Shown one piece after another: positions 34,906-46,471 of a stretch of DNA of 64,000 nt; the stretch's first letter is position 1, and every line of letters begins with the position of its first letter. The DNA comes from Adiantum capillus-veneris. Taxonomy: Eukaryota; Streptophyta; Polypodiopsida; Polypodiales; Pteridaceae. The stretch is from contig CM043956.1 of the NCBI GenBank assembly GCA_014529385.2, forward strand, positions 62,697,120-62,761,119, written 5' to 3'. Position numbers and translations under genes: made by a program. The notes under the pieces are model-generated. The model searched no databases. It saw only the letters and a list, made by a program, of their open reading frames with translations, and had not been told where the DNA came from.

Positions 34906-35346
34906 TTAGCATAGTTGGGGTATCTGAGCTGATGATCTTGTAGACATACTTGAGTACATCTCAAATCTCAAGTTTGAGCTAAAAATACCTTTAAGAGACC
35001 AGGATATAAGCCAAAGTTCCTGTGTTCTGGCCCTGAGATTGTTTTGAGTGTTGTTTCAACTGCAGTTCACTAAAAGTTCTCTAACTTTTGATAGACAACT
35101 CCAAAATGAGCTAGGTATAGCTAGGAAGAAAGTTTGTGGGCAATAGCACTGAATTTTTAGAGCTGAATTTTTCTAGGTTTCCTAAATCCAAACTTTTAGG
35201 GTACCCAGAACTAGTTTCCAAAAACCAAAAAAGTCACAAATTCCTAACTTTGGAGAGACCTTACCAGGGGCAAAAATGGATAAGTTGCACTAAGACAAAG
35301 TGGGATTGTCAAGGACTATTTTGGGAGATTTGAGTGAGCCTTGACC
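34906..35346 (+). other. Leader between palindrome repeats and gag, no gene seen
   Basis: AT-rich, non-repetitive sequence; presumably the 5' untranslated leader of the gag-protease element. Confidence 0.4.
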
Positions 35347-36720
35347 ATGACAAATCATATACCACCAGACTTTTCTACTCCACTCAGAGACATGAGAAAT
35401 GCAAGAAACCCTGCAATGCCGACAAAAGTAGGATTGAGAGAATACATAGAGGAGAGGCATCCTCTGATCAACAGACCAAATGTGAGATTCATTAGAACCA
35501 TTGAAGCCATGCAAGTTCTAGCGGATTATGCTCATGAGGGCATATATAGATTCACTAATGGGGATCCAAATATCTTCCATAGGTGTGTAGAGCCCTATGC
35601 TCAAGAGTTGACTACCCATAAGAACCTCTATGCATTCACGTATACAGATGTAAACGGAGTGCAAGTTTTAATGGTAGATAAGTATGGACATGAGTACAAA
35701 CTTGTTGGTCCAATTGACTTAAAATGATACACATACAAGGATAGTCCGATATCTACTTGCTTCCAGACAAAAACGATGCCAGAGCACATATCTGAGAGGA
35801 TTCCACCAAGATTCTCTCCAAGACAAGACGAGAGCACGAGAGATGTCTTTCCACAAGAACACAAATTGCTTAGATTAGTGACTGAACCACAACGATTAAG
35901 ACCATATCAAGTGGCTCAATGTGTTAAAACAAAATACGATGGGTCAGGGAATCCATATGCTCATGTCTCTCTCTTCAAACAAGTTTTGAGAGCTGAACAG
36001 ATTGCAAATTTCCATACTCAGTATGAGGGATTTGGGTTAACATTAGAAGGAACGACTTTGACACGGTTCCAACCTCTAAACAGAGATGATTTTCCAAACA
36101 TAGTACAACTTTCACAAGAGTTTGTAGTGGAGTTTTTGAAAAGGGGAAACATATACAACACGGTCTCCCAAATCTACGCTTTCAAACAAAAAGAAAACAA
36201 GAGAGTGAAAGAAGCTTTGCTTCACTTCAAACAATACATAGAGAGGTTTCCTACACGAGAGCTACTGCAAGATGAGAGATTATCAATTCTCTTCATAGAG
36301 GGCTTGAGGAATGAAACTCTCAAAAAGGACCTACATTTGAAAGGATGCATGGCATTTGAGCAAGTCACTAGAGAAGCTCTTTATCTAGTTGACAACTGCA
36401 AGGCCTACGGAGAGGTGAGTGAAGATACAGACAACATGACTAGTAGTGCCTCATCTCTGAAGAGCAAATCAACAACAAAGAAGGATATTCAAACTCCTTG
36501 GAAACCAATCATTGATCAAGTGGTCGAGGGGGTGATTAGAAGAATAAATCAAGGCTACATACAGAACCTGATTGTACGACAACCTCAATTGAGGATATGT
36601 ATTACTTGTGGAGGGGATCATCCCACTCCATGGTGTAGTACTCAACCAAAGCCACAACGTGTGCTAGGGCAGCAACCACCTCTTTTGGATGATAGTAGAG
36701 TGGTAGTCAACTACACTTAG
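35347..36720 (+). pseudogene. Gag-like protein with one internal stop
   Basis: ATG 35347 opens 126 codons to a TGA at 35725-35727; the same frame resumes at once and runs to 36720 (internal ATG 35776). The second part shows the retroelement Gag core: 'GNPYAHVSLFKQVLR', then 'FVVEFLKRGNIY...YAFKQKENKRVKEALLHF' and 'LFIEGL', and a C-terminal knuckle CITCGGDHPTPWC. Gag builds the particle and packages the RNA. The product is either two proteins or one protein broken by a single nonsense change; the shared frame favours the latter. Ty3-type affinity is likely from the layout, not proven. Confidence 0.7.
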
Positions 36721-36838
36721 CCAAGATATGTGCCACAACCCATGAAAACCAATACTCCATGGATGTGAATACACTCATGTTCATAGCCAATCATGAGTAT
36801 GGTTCAAATAACATCCTCACACAAGGCAAGAACAACCA

Positions 36839-37840
36839 TTGGCTATATCATCAGCTATAAACCAAGAAGGTCCATGCTATGAGTGTGGAGGTGACCATTG
36901 GGCACAAAGTTGTCCAAACAAGGGTCCACAAATCAAATTATTTGTATTCTGTGAACGTTGTGGGATTGACCATCTATGCCAACACTGTGCTAAAAATCCA
37001 AACTACATAGGGAAAGCAACAATGAATGTTGTAGGCATGATGCCTTCTTCAAGTGGATCTGAGATAGAACCCACCATTCCTTTAAACGTGATGACTCGAG
37101 CTCAAGCTCAAGAAGCTGCCAAAAACAAACCACCTGAAAAAGCCACATTGCTTGTTCAAACAGAATTTGAGAACATATCGGTGAGAACCTTCGGAAGAAG
37201 ATCATGGAAAGGCAAACGAGACAAAATGAAAGCAAAGAGACTGAAGGAGAAAGCGGCTTTGGAAACTGAACTGAATCAAACAAAAGAGCAGCTTAGACAT
37301 GAGCAAGAAAGCAAGAAAAACGCAAAGGGACCTACAAAGTCAAAGGCTAACTCGGGAGGTTCAGTCTTGGTGGACAAAGTCTTTGAACCTTTGGATGCAA
37401 TCTTGAAAGCTTATGATGTTAGGTTAAAGACCAACCAAACCCAAGAGGATAGATGGCTGACGTATCCTCATCCAAGGTATGAAAAAGAGAGGTTGCAAAT
37501 GTGCAAGGAGCTCATCCAAAAGTCCGAAGCTCTTATGGAACCACATGTTCCAGATGCTCCGAAAATGGATCTGCTAATCCGCGATAAAGTCCAGGAATTG
37601 GAGAGCCAAGGTATTGTAAACAAAGAGGAGGAGCTAGGAGTTGATGCATCTTTAGATACACGGGAAGTAGCCAATACCATAGATGGGGTGGGCTCACAAC
37701 CAATGATTCCTATTCCAGAGGTAGAAGAACCGTGGCCACAATCCTTGTGGGAATCAATTAGGAACCAAAAAGATGGTAGTGCTACTTTACAGTCAGCACC
37801 TATCCCTGAGATAAACATGGATCACAAATTTTTCCCATGA
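36839..37840 (+). pseudogene. Gag continuation with two zinc knuckles and a coiled coil
   Basis: This frame (different from the preceding gag frame) has no convincing ATG at its start, so it probably joined the upstream Gag before a frameshift in 36720-36838. It has CYECGGDHWAQSC (C-x2-C-x4-H-x4-C) and a second knuckle-like CERCGIDHLCQHC with one residue fewer before His. A Lys/Glu-rich stretch (about residues 120-165) is predicted coiled coil by its heptad-like spacing. The end is acidic. No known enzyme domain is present. Confidence 0.55.
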
Positions 37841-37912
37841 GATATACGATCTTTATATGGGTATGTCGGATCTGTCGCATCTGAAGAGAGTAAACCACGC
37901 TCTCTAAAGACT

Positions 37913-38903
37913 TTGCCATCTTTCATAGGAGAACTCGAAACAAAATCGGAGGTTAAAATGTTACCTTCTCAGTGGAAAGCCATACCACAAATGATGAATA
38001 CCAAGAGCTTGCATGAATTGATGTCTTCTCCTATACAATGCATACTTTATCTCTCAGAACTACTAAAAATTAGACCGCATCTATGGGGCCAAATGAGCAA
38101 AAACCTGGAGAACATGGGGTTGAAAATCCCTTTATATGACCAACTTGCTGAAAAAAACATGGATGACACCTTGCCTAAGAAACCACAGACAAAGCCAGTA
38201 CCAGTAAATAAGGTGGGTGACTACTGTGAAGGAGAAGAAGGAAACACCACCTTGCCACTTGAGTACAAAGGAGTAAAGACGGTTTCTATATTAGATAGTG
38301 GGGCAGGAATTGCCAATGCAACCAAAGAGATATGGAAAAAATGGGGAAAGACTGCTCTTAGGAAAAAGTCGAATGAAAATTCAATTAGCGGATGGATACA
38401 CGGAGAAATCGATTGGAATATTAGAACAAATCATTGTATCCTCGTGTGGCATCGAGTATGAGCACACCTTTGCCATAATGAATTTTGACAAGAGCAGCAA
38501 CTTTGATACCATATTGGGCAAACCATTCATGCGTCAGCTCAAAATGGTACAAGACTGGGGCTATGACTATATCTACTTGAGACACAAAGAGGTCACTTCA
38601 AAAATTAGTGTCAAAGATCATTGTTATAGAGATGTAAAACGAACCCCGGGGGAAGAAATAAACTCCACAACTAATTTTGAAAGCGAAGCGCGTATTTGGA
38701 TGTACGAAGCTCCTGAGAGTGGAAGTCTTAGAAAGGATGATTGCATCCTAGAGCGTTCAATAGAAGATGAGGCATATGTACCAGATCCATTTCCAGAGGA
38801 GTTATTTGAACCCTTTGGATGGGATCAAATACTGGCCACTCTTGATGTGTGTGTGAATGAGGCGACCCTGACTAAATTTTCAATGAAGATGGGTATGATA
38901 TAA
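37913..38903 (+). pseudogene. Retropepsin-like protease, frameshifted
   Basis: The first frame (37913-38461) carries VSILDSGAGIAN, the D-S-G-A active-site motif. The fold continues in another frame (overlapping, from about 38355 to 38903) with 'KIQLADGYTEKSIG', 'FDTILGKPFM' and 'QDWGY', which are typical later strands of a gypsy-type protease. One frameshift near 38345-38375 separates the halves. The enzyme would process Gag; this copy is broken. No reverse transcriptase follows. Confidence 0.72.
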
Positions 38904-38923
38904 CTCCCTTATTTACAATAAAG

Positions 38924-39526
38924 GTGTTGAAGGAAGCTAATAAAGTTTGCGAGTGTGAAAGTAGAAAATGTGAAACGGATAGCTATGACTTGGAGAATGA
39001 GACAAAAACAAAAACAAAGGAAGCAGAGCAACCACAAGAATATGTCATCATTGACATACCTGAAGAAACAACAAAAGCTGTTTCAAAGAAGCCGACTCCA
39101 CAAAAAGTGCAAATGAAAGCAGATAAAGGAAAAACGTTTCCAAGCTCAACATCAAATGTTCAAAAAATGCAAGATCAAAAGAAGAACAGGGACAAAGAAG
39201 AAGATTAATTGTCTCCTACAATGATCAAATTCAGCATATGCGGAGAAATAGGACTTAAAATCACATGTTTAGCTGTGATAGATCCTGAAGCAACAAAGAA
39301 TCTAATGAATTATGGAACATGGATAATGATGGGAAAGCCACCAATCAAAGAGCTAGAGGAGATAGTCTACACAAGTTCTACAATGCCAATTCCTAGCTTC
39401 GGAGTGGCAGAAGCCATACTCAAGTTGAGTACTAGGGAGTACAAGGATATTTTCCACATAATCAACTCCCATCACATCAAGGAGAGTCTAGTCTTGACAG
39501 AAAGCTGGAGGAACGTCTTCTTTTGA
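38924..39526 (+). pseudogene. Lys/Glu-rich linker and second, degenerate protease-like stretch
   Basis: One frame runs from 38924 with a single TAA at 39206-39208, then continues to 39526. The first part is charged and low-complexity. The second has 'LAVIDPEATKNLM', which resembles a retropepsin strand with D-P-E-A in place of D-T-G-A, and 'ESWRNVFF' at the end. A tandem protease-like copy is possible; it would not be catalytic. Confidence 0.35.
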
Positions 39527-40818
39527 CAACAATCAAAAGCCGCAACAACAACACCATCAAAAGCCCCAAAAGCAACTCAAGTCAATGCAAAAAAGGAGCA
39601 ACCAACCATCACGGAAAAAGCAAAGGTAAACACTGAAGTATATCAACCTTGCAAGACGACTTTACCCTCAACGAGCCTCCATAAAAACTCCCATGAAGCC
39701 TCTACATCAAGAGCCAAACCATCAACAATGCAATGGAAACCAAAGCAAAAATTCTACCAACCAAAGTTTCCATCACAAAAAAACATCCAAAAGAAGCCAA
39801 AGAATGTCAATCAAGTGTTGGTATCCAAAGAGCACATCAAAGTCAAAGACCCAGTTTGGATACATGAAGCACAAGTTCAACCACAACAACAAAAGGTGAT
39901 AGGGTGGGTAGTATCAAATGAGTCAATCACTACTCAGGGCTACTTCCAAGGAAACGCTAATGTTTGGGCCAGAAAGCCTAAAGTAACAGCTTGGATCTAC
40001 TCACCTCAACCAAAGAGTTCTACAAAGAGCAAGACGAGCGATAAACGCAAGACAAACAACTCAATCAGGAGAAAGAACTACGACAAAAGGCAAAAGCAAA
40101 AATCAAAGCAACAAGGAATGCGACAAGTTTGGATACCAAAGTCATACCTCAAACAAGCTACCCAAGCTATACAATGAAAACAGGTGCAGCAATACATAAT
40201 TCTAGTCAAGCTACTCAAAGCACAAGGATTTTATGAAGGTAATACTCAAATATGGTTACCAAAAGTTGTAGCTCAGTCTGGAACAACCAAGAAAACCCAT
40301 GTAGCACAAGCAGAAGCTTCTATCCAAAGGCAAGCAATGATAAATAGCAACCAACAGAAGCCAATTGCAACCAAGTCTACGACAACCTCCAGATGGATGC
40401 CTCGTCTCGTCAACTACAAAAGCAAGGGTTTTACAATCATCAGGTTTGGATACCAAAGCTCAGTGTCCATCAAATTATAGAAGAAGGTAAAATGCCAAAG
40501 GCAGTCACACAAAGACCACCAACAAGCTGGGTTCCAAAATCGCTTGTGGAAACTCAATCACACAGAGCCCACACATATCGACAACCACTTCTCATGGGAG
40601 ATAAATCAAAAGCTACATCAGTCCCTACAAGAGCTGAAAGACTTGTTTCACAAAGCAATGTGAACATACGCCAAGCAAGTCAAGAGGAGCCAAAACTTGC
40701 CAACCTACTCGACAAAATGGTGGCATCCAAAGAACAACACAGTGGAAAAGGCTTGAATTTCAAGAACTTATGGAATTGGGTTTCTGGCCTTAAACAGGTA
40801 AGCCCAAGTTGCCATTAA
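39527..40818 (+). pseudogene. Repetitive Lys/Gln-rich region with recurring W-x-P-K motif
   Basis: Frames 39728-40177, 40184-40480 (same frame across one TGA) and 40393-40818 (shifted) share a recurring motif: 'GYFQGNANVWARKPK', 'RQVWIPKSYL', 'GFYEGNTQIWLPK', 'SRWMPRL', 'GFYNHQVWIPKLS', 'SWVPKSL'. The unit is roughly G-F/Y-x-G-N-x-x-V/I-W-I/L-P-K, at intervals of about 20-60 residues. I recognise no family. The position, 3' of the protease in a retroelement, is where pol would be expected. Confidence 0.45.
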
Positions 40819-42049
40819 AAATACATGACATAAAAGTCAGAGTGGGGCAGCTAAGCCATTAAATGAGCAAGGTGTTAGTCCCAAACTTTCATGTAATATT
40901 ATCTGTGGTCTAAGCGTCTTAGCTATTCTAGGTACTGCTCAAGCTGGAAGAGTTGAGCATAATTACGTTGTGTTGCTCATGCTGGTATAGGTGAGCATAA
41001 GAGTCAAAGTCATTGTAGTACAATGGTAAGTGAAGGAGGAAGTTCAAAAGACACTCACGCACTCAACATAGTGAGATATGAGTGTAAAAGCTTCTACATC
41101 GAAAACCCTTCTTGGAAACGTGGAAGCTATTGAGACGTCCTTTGGTGTCACATGTGCTACATTTGTTCCTTGAAGCACCCATCAACTCCATCTCTTACAC
41201 TGCATGCTTTTGTTTGAAAATTTCTCTTAAGCATATAGAGTGTCCCATAATTGGCACTTGCATTAGGCACTCTTCCTTTATTTCTCCCAAGCACTCACCT
41301 TGCATGACAAGTACGTCAAGTCCAAATGTTCAACTCCAATAAAAGCGTATACCAAAGGCACTTTTTTCCACCGGGTTTTTTTCCCTTTGATCATCCAGGT
41401 TTTAAGACCCTGATCTAGAAACTCATCGACGTCTTGTATATATTCCTTCTACATCGACAATAAGGAAATGGCTACCCAAATCAATCGACAACGACTTGGA
41501 GCAAAAATTACATGTCTCCATATGCTTATCAAGAGAATCTTTTATCTCCAAGGTCGCCAACAAAGCTCCATCAAACAATGGCAAGTTAAATAATGGCCTA
41601 CAATGACAAGCAATGACAAATTCTGCAAGTGAGTCATCAACAACAATCAAAAGTAGCTCACATAGTGCTTCAACATTGGTGACCTATTCTATAGACAACT
41701 CAAATTACAGTGGACATAGAAAGCATACCCATCATAAACTCCATGCCACAAAGAGCATTGGTTCTATAAACTCAAAAGCATTAAAATCCTTCTTCATGGT
41801 GGCCAAGACTGGAAACAAAGAGGCGAATGCACATCAAGAAGAAAAGTTGCCTCAAAAATCACAGATCAAAGATCAAATCATGTATCAACAACATGGCAGA
41901 TATGAATCACTCAAGGAAGGGGGAGCGTCATCAATGACAAAGCACTTCCCAAGCCAAAGACCAACCTTGAAGACGAAGCTGAAGACAACCTTATGACAAG
42001 ACTGCACAAGGTCGTGTCAAGGGACGACACAAATTAGGAAGGGGAAAAT
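40819..42049 (+). other. 3' non-coding part of the gag-protease element
   Basis: No convincing gene. Near 41358-41403 is a block 'CACTTTTTTCCACCGGG...' followed by T-rich and 'CCAGGTTTTAA' segments, which resembles a pyrimidine-rich motif seen near the 3' end of many plant LTR retrotransposons. The stretch ends in AGGAAGGGGAAAA (42037-42049), a good polypurine tract. Confidence 0.55.
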
Positions 42050-43105
42050 GTTTAAGGACAGATCAAACGCGCGTCCACCTAGTCGGACACGTAGCCGAAC
42101 ACCACATTTATAGTTTATTATTTTGTCGAGCTAGTGTAGTAATACTCTGTGTAAATCCTGATTCCAGAGTAGTGGATCAATTCCTTGAGCTATAATTCTA
42201 TCATGATGATTGTAAAGGTCCATATGAGTCGGCCACTGGCCATTTAGAAATACCTAGGTATAAATGTCAATAACCTTAATGTGAAAAGAGGGCTTATTTA
42301 TAGAAGAAGAAAGGAGCTCTGAAAATGTACGCTCAAGCTACGAGCTGCTCCAAACTTGTAATTATCGCAACTAATGATTTGGTAATCCGTTTTCGATTCA
42401 GAAACTTGCATTGTGTTTCTCTCTCTTTGCTCTTTAATTCAAGTGTAAGCATTTTCAGTTTTGTTGAGGTTCACGACTACGTGTCTATGAGCTGTAAATG
42501 TAGATTTGAGTGCTTAAATCATTATTTATAGTCGTTTTCACCATAGGAGAGTGTTCCTAGACCATAGGCCGGCCTTTTTGGATAGTTCTATTGCAGTTTC
42601 AGGACCTTTTTCATGATGAATTGTGATTTTGGTACCTTGTTGGATTGCGATCATACTTGCTAGGATAGAGCCCCTAGGTGTCCTAGACCTCCTCCTAAAG
42701 TTTCATTGCATTTCGAGTCCATTCGAGTGCCAAAATGGCGTGATGACCTAGAGGTGTGAGAAAGGACATAGGCAAATTTCCTGATCATTGAGTGTTGGTT
42801 TGCTTGTAGAGTTGTTGTGTTTGTTTGTTAAGGTTCACTTCTTGAGATTGACGATCTCAAAGAGTCTCCATGCCCCATCCGAGTCACTTTCCCTAAGTAT
42901 TGACATTATGTTAGTGCCAGAAAGCTATTCTGCAGACGTCCAAATCATGGCAATCCACTAACACTCCCTTACATCTATATAAGGGAGGCCTTCTCTATGA
43001 GCCATGACACACACACACACATTGAAGGATCAGTAGCCCCTTGTATTCCTACTTGTTCTAGTTGTGCATATTGGCTTGCCAATATGAGATGCACAATCAC
43101 ACCAA
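42050..43105 (+). mobile_element. Probable 3' LTR of the gag-protease element
   Basis: It begins TGTTTAAGGACAG directly after the purine run. The right end is uncertain; copia sequence starts by about 43106. A CA microsatellite lies at 43009-43020 and a near-perfect hairpin at 43064-43095. No partner LTR is present in the window, so this rests on the purine tract and the TG start. Confidence 0.45.
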
Positions 43106-43692
43106 AATTCAAAATTTAAAAATCAACTTGCTATTAAGAAACTTGTTGACAAAGAGAAGGTGGAGACCTTTATGAAATGGATTAAGGGATCTCCAAGATC
43201 AATTATGGTGTGGCTATTTCTTCAAAAGATTTAGCTCGACGCTGCATTCACATCCTTCCAGCAAGATATGATGGTCTTTTACGGAACTCAACACTCAAGT
43301 TCGTCCAACCCCTCTTATGTTTGACATATTGAGTGCAATGTTTCTTGAAGAGGAGCTATGACTTAGGACAAAGGAGATGGTGGGGGTGATGTTACTTTCA
43401 TAGCCAGCAAAAGGGGACTACATCAAACACCTCTAAGAAGAAGACCAAGAAGAAGAAATTTTCAAGTAGCGTTTTTTATTGTGGCAAGAAAGGTCATGTT
43501 GTCAAAGACTGCAAAAAGAATAAAGCACACGAGAGGAATGGCTCCATGAAAGCTTCTTGGAAGGAAAAAGAATCTGCCAACAATGTTGAGGTAGACCAAG
43601 GATGGCAAGGGTGATGCTACTTTCACAGCCAACAAGGGGACTACGTCAAATACGTTTAAGTAGAAGACCAAGAAGAAGAAATTTTTAGGTAG
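43106..43692 (+). pseudogene. Ty1/copia Gag remnant, left half of a split element
   Basis: Frames read KLVDKEKVETFMKWIKG and, near 43469-43530, VFYCGKKGHVVKDCKKN, a knuckle that has lost its first Cys. A ~80-bp segment ('actttcatagccagc...aagaagaagaaatttt') is repeated 223 bp apart (43388-43470 and 43611-43692). Stops and shifts interrupt it. The element is cut at 43692 by the insertion of the LTR element and resumes at 51525. Confidence 0.72.
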
Positions 43693-43867
43693 TGAAGGCG
43701 GTCCGGGGCGGGCAACAAGAAGAGTGGCCTCTAAGCACTCTTCTAGGCTCCCGTGCTGCTCAATTGGGTTGGGGTTGGAAAAAACAGCAAACACACACAC
43801 AAACTCGCAACCTAACCTTACACAAATTTGGGACACCACCTCGTTTTGGATGCGAACTAGGACGCGT

Positions 43868-43944
<77 letters not shown>

Positions 43945-46353
43945 GATAGTGCTCGGGCTGCTTTGAAATGTATCGGCAATGATCAAGCAAACACAATTAT
44001 ATATGTAAGAGAGAGAGAGAAGGGGGAGGGGATGCTTGTTGCATTAATACCTTCTTACAAATCTGTCACGACCAATAAAAGTGAGATTAGTATTTGTTCA
44101 ACATAGCTTGAGTAAATTACACCACAACACATCACAAGAAAAGCCACCCCAATCAATGTCTTAAGGCCAGGGGAGTCCTCTCCACCCTGTTGCCCTCTTA
44201 CAGTATGTGGAATTTATGGTTGAATTGATGACAACACCCAGAGACAAGCTATCAAGAACTTTAAAAAACACCAAAACACTTACACATCATTGTTGTCCAT
44301 TACTTTACGTTGGAAGAGAGACAAAGTATCCAGCTTAGTCCAAATCCACCCTCCTTGATTCAGCAAATGTTGGGCTTACACTAGTAGGAGAAATGATAGA
44401 TTTCCTACTCTCAATTGAATGATCACTCTCTCTTACAATGGCATAGAGTTCCCTTCTAATCACCCCTAATACAACACATGCATATGCATAAGACAATGAG
44501 CTTCCACTCAAGAGCTCCTTCTAGAGAGGTTGAGCTTGGCTTCTCAAGCTATAGCATAGTGCTCTTGCTTATGGCTCTCCCACTTTTGTGCTAGCTCCAT
44601 CCTCCTTTTATAGCAATTTTGAGGACTAGGGTTACTCCTCTAACCATGGTTGGGTTAGATTTTCGGCACTTATCTAATTTCTTTTGCTTGAAATTATCAA
44701 GAAGTTGGTGGGGATAGATGAAGAAGAGAGAGAGGAGAGAAGTGGATGTGATAGGACTTTTCATAGTAGGTTAGTGTTAGTAAATTAGTAGAGTTAGTAT
44801 TTTTATTAATTTACAAATGGAATTGGATATTTACAATGGAAGTATCCAAATAGGATACAAATAAGGAAGAAAAAACTCTTAATAGGTAAGAAAATATGGA
44901 TTTCTTACAATGTTGATGCTCCAAGTGTCTTGAGTAGGGTCAATTTTGACGCTTGTTGACGGTCCACTAGCTTTGACGGTATGTTTTTTCTCCACTCTTG
45001 ACCTTCCTTGGGAGCCAAGATAAGTGAACATGAGTAATCAATCACCATGATGCTGTCTTTCAAGAGAAGAAGCTGAATTTTGTGGGTTTTTTTTTATAGA
45101 CATGGGTAATATGGATGAGGAAAAATGAGACTAGGTGGTCAATTTTGGAATGGAAGTGTGTGTAGGAGACATGAGTTCACCATGGTTTCTCTTATTCTTC
45201 AAGGTTGAGAAGAAGGTGAGTAGGGTGCAAAGAGGAGTGGTGAGAGAGGTGGGGATGATGAGTGGAGAAGTGTGTGTGAAAGAGAAAAATGATAAAGTGG
45301 AAGAGGGAGTGTGGTTGCATAGCATGGGCAAACTGGAGTCCACCAATAAAATCATAGCTCACAGCTCGTAGCTCAACAAAATATGAAAAAATTTGAGGTG
45401 AAATTTCAGCTCACGAGCTACAACTTTTGTTTGTATCACCTTTTCCAATTCGGGGAGCATGTGATCTTTAAAAATTCAACAAAACCGACTATTTTTTTCC
45501 ACTGCACAAAATCCTTGTGAGGTCCTTCTTTGGATGATTCTTTTGAATACCTCCAAGAGTGAGCTCCCCATGGTGCATGCATGCATGCCACATACCCTTG
45601 ACCTTATTTGGTAGGTCTATCATTGAAGATATTGTTGAGATCATGATATAAGTGAATAGTACAACCAAGAAAATCAAATATTGAGGGGTCTAAAAAAATA
45701 TGTACATGTCAAATATAAATAATATAGGTGGAAAAAATATAAAGGGGTCAAAATAAATCTCTCTCATTATAAGTCCACCATAAAAAGATGAATATTTTTG
45801 GTGGTCTAATTTATGAGAGTAATAGAGAATAGATGTAAGAAGGAAAAAATCACAATAGTGAAAAAATATACACATAAATAAAACTAGTTTTTTTGGATTT
45901 TTATTGGAATGGAATTACAACAAAAATAAGAGAAGCTTGCATGAAATTATTTTTGTATGGAATAAAGAGTATGCAAAATGGTAAGAAAAAATATGGTAAT
46001 GGTGAGTCAATGTACATAGCATAAATAACACACCATAGGTAGAAATATTTAAATAAATATCAAAATAATTATGAAAAATCCTTTTATTTAGGCCCTATAT
46101 ACAATGAAATATTTATACACAAATGGGTCATAATATACTTATAATTTTTTATTTTTTTTATTTTTTTTTATTTTTTGCTCAACTAGCCCAATGACTAGTT
46201 AATTGAGGGTTTTTAAGAAGATATGGGAAAAGTCCCCTAACTCACACACGCCTATGTATAGTGAAATGGTAGGGATAACCAAAATGTTTGAGTGATTTGA
46301 TAGGGTGAGGTAGCTTACTATGGCAATTATGGAAAGCCGAAAAACGGCTATCA
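43693..46353 (-). repeat. LTR, left copy
   Basis: It matches 48860-51524 nearly base for base. It contains a GA microsatellite (43869-43937) near its left end, a second short GA run at 44010, and a T-rich block near 46146-46176. Open frames within it (for example around 45131-45371 on both strands) lack any recognised domain and are not reported as genes. Confidence 0.93.
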
Positions 46354-46471
46354 TTAGCCCCCCCCATAGATAATGGTACATTCATGTACCATTTATCCGA
46401 CCATACAACATGTAGATTGTGTAACGTCTGTCTTTGTCTGCTCTCATCTTTGAAGAACCTTTGTTGTATGA

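Larger units (their letters stand above)
33000..43105 (+). mobile_element. Decayed non-autonomous LTR-type element (gag-protease, no reverse transcriptase)
   Basis: The order on the plus strand is: palindrome-bearing tandem repeats, Gag-like frames with three zinc knuckles, a retropepsin-like domain, a second protease-like stretch, a Lys/Gln-rich repetitive region, a T-rich and purine-rich 3' motif, and a TG-starting LTR-like end at 42050. No reverse transcriptase, RNase H or integrase motif is found in any frame. No matching 5' LTR was found in the window, so the left limit is approximate. Confidence 0.55.

Noticed and set aside
43692..43996. Open frames rich in Arg-Glu or Ser-Leu (also at 48797-49159)
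   Set aside because: They come from the (GA)n microsatellite in the LTRs, read on either strand.
45131..45371. 74-78-codon frames on both strands, repeated at 50312-50552
   Set aside because: They are conserved only because they lie in the two LTR copies. No domain is seen and both strands are open over the same bases.
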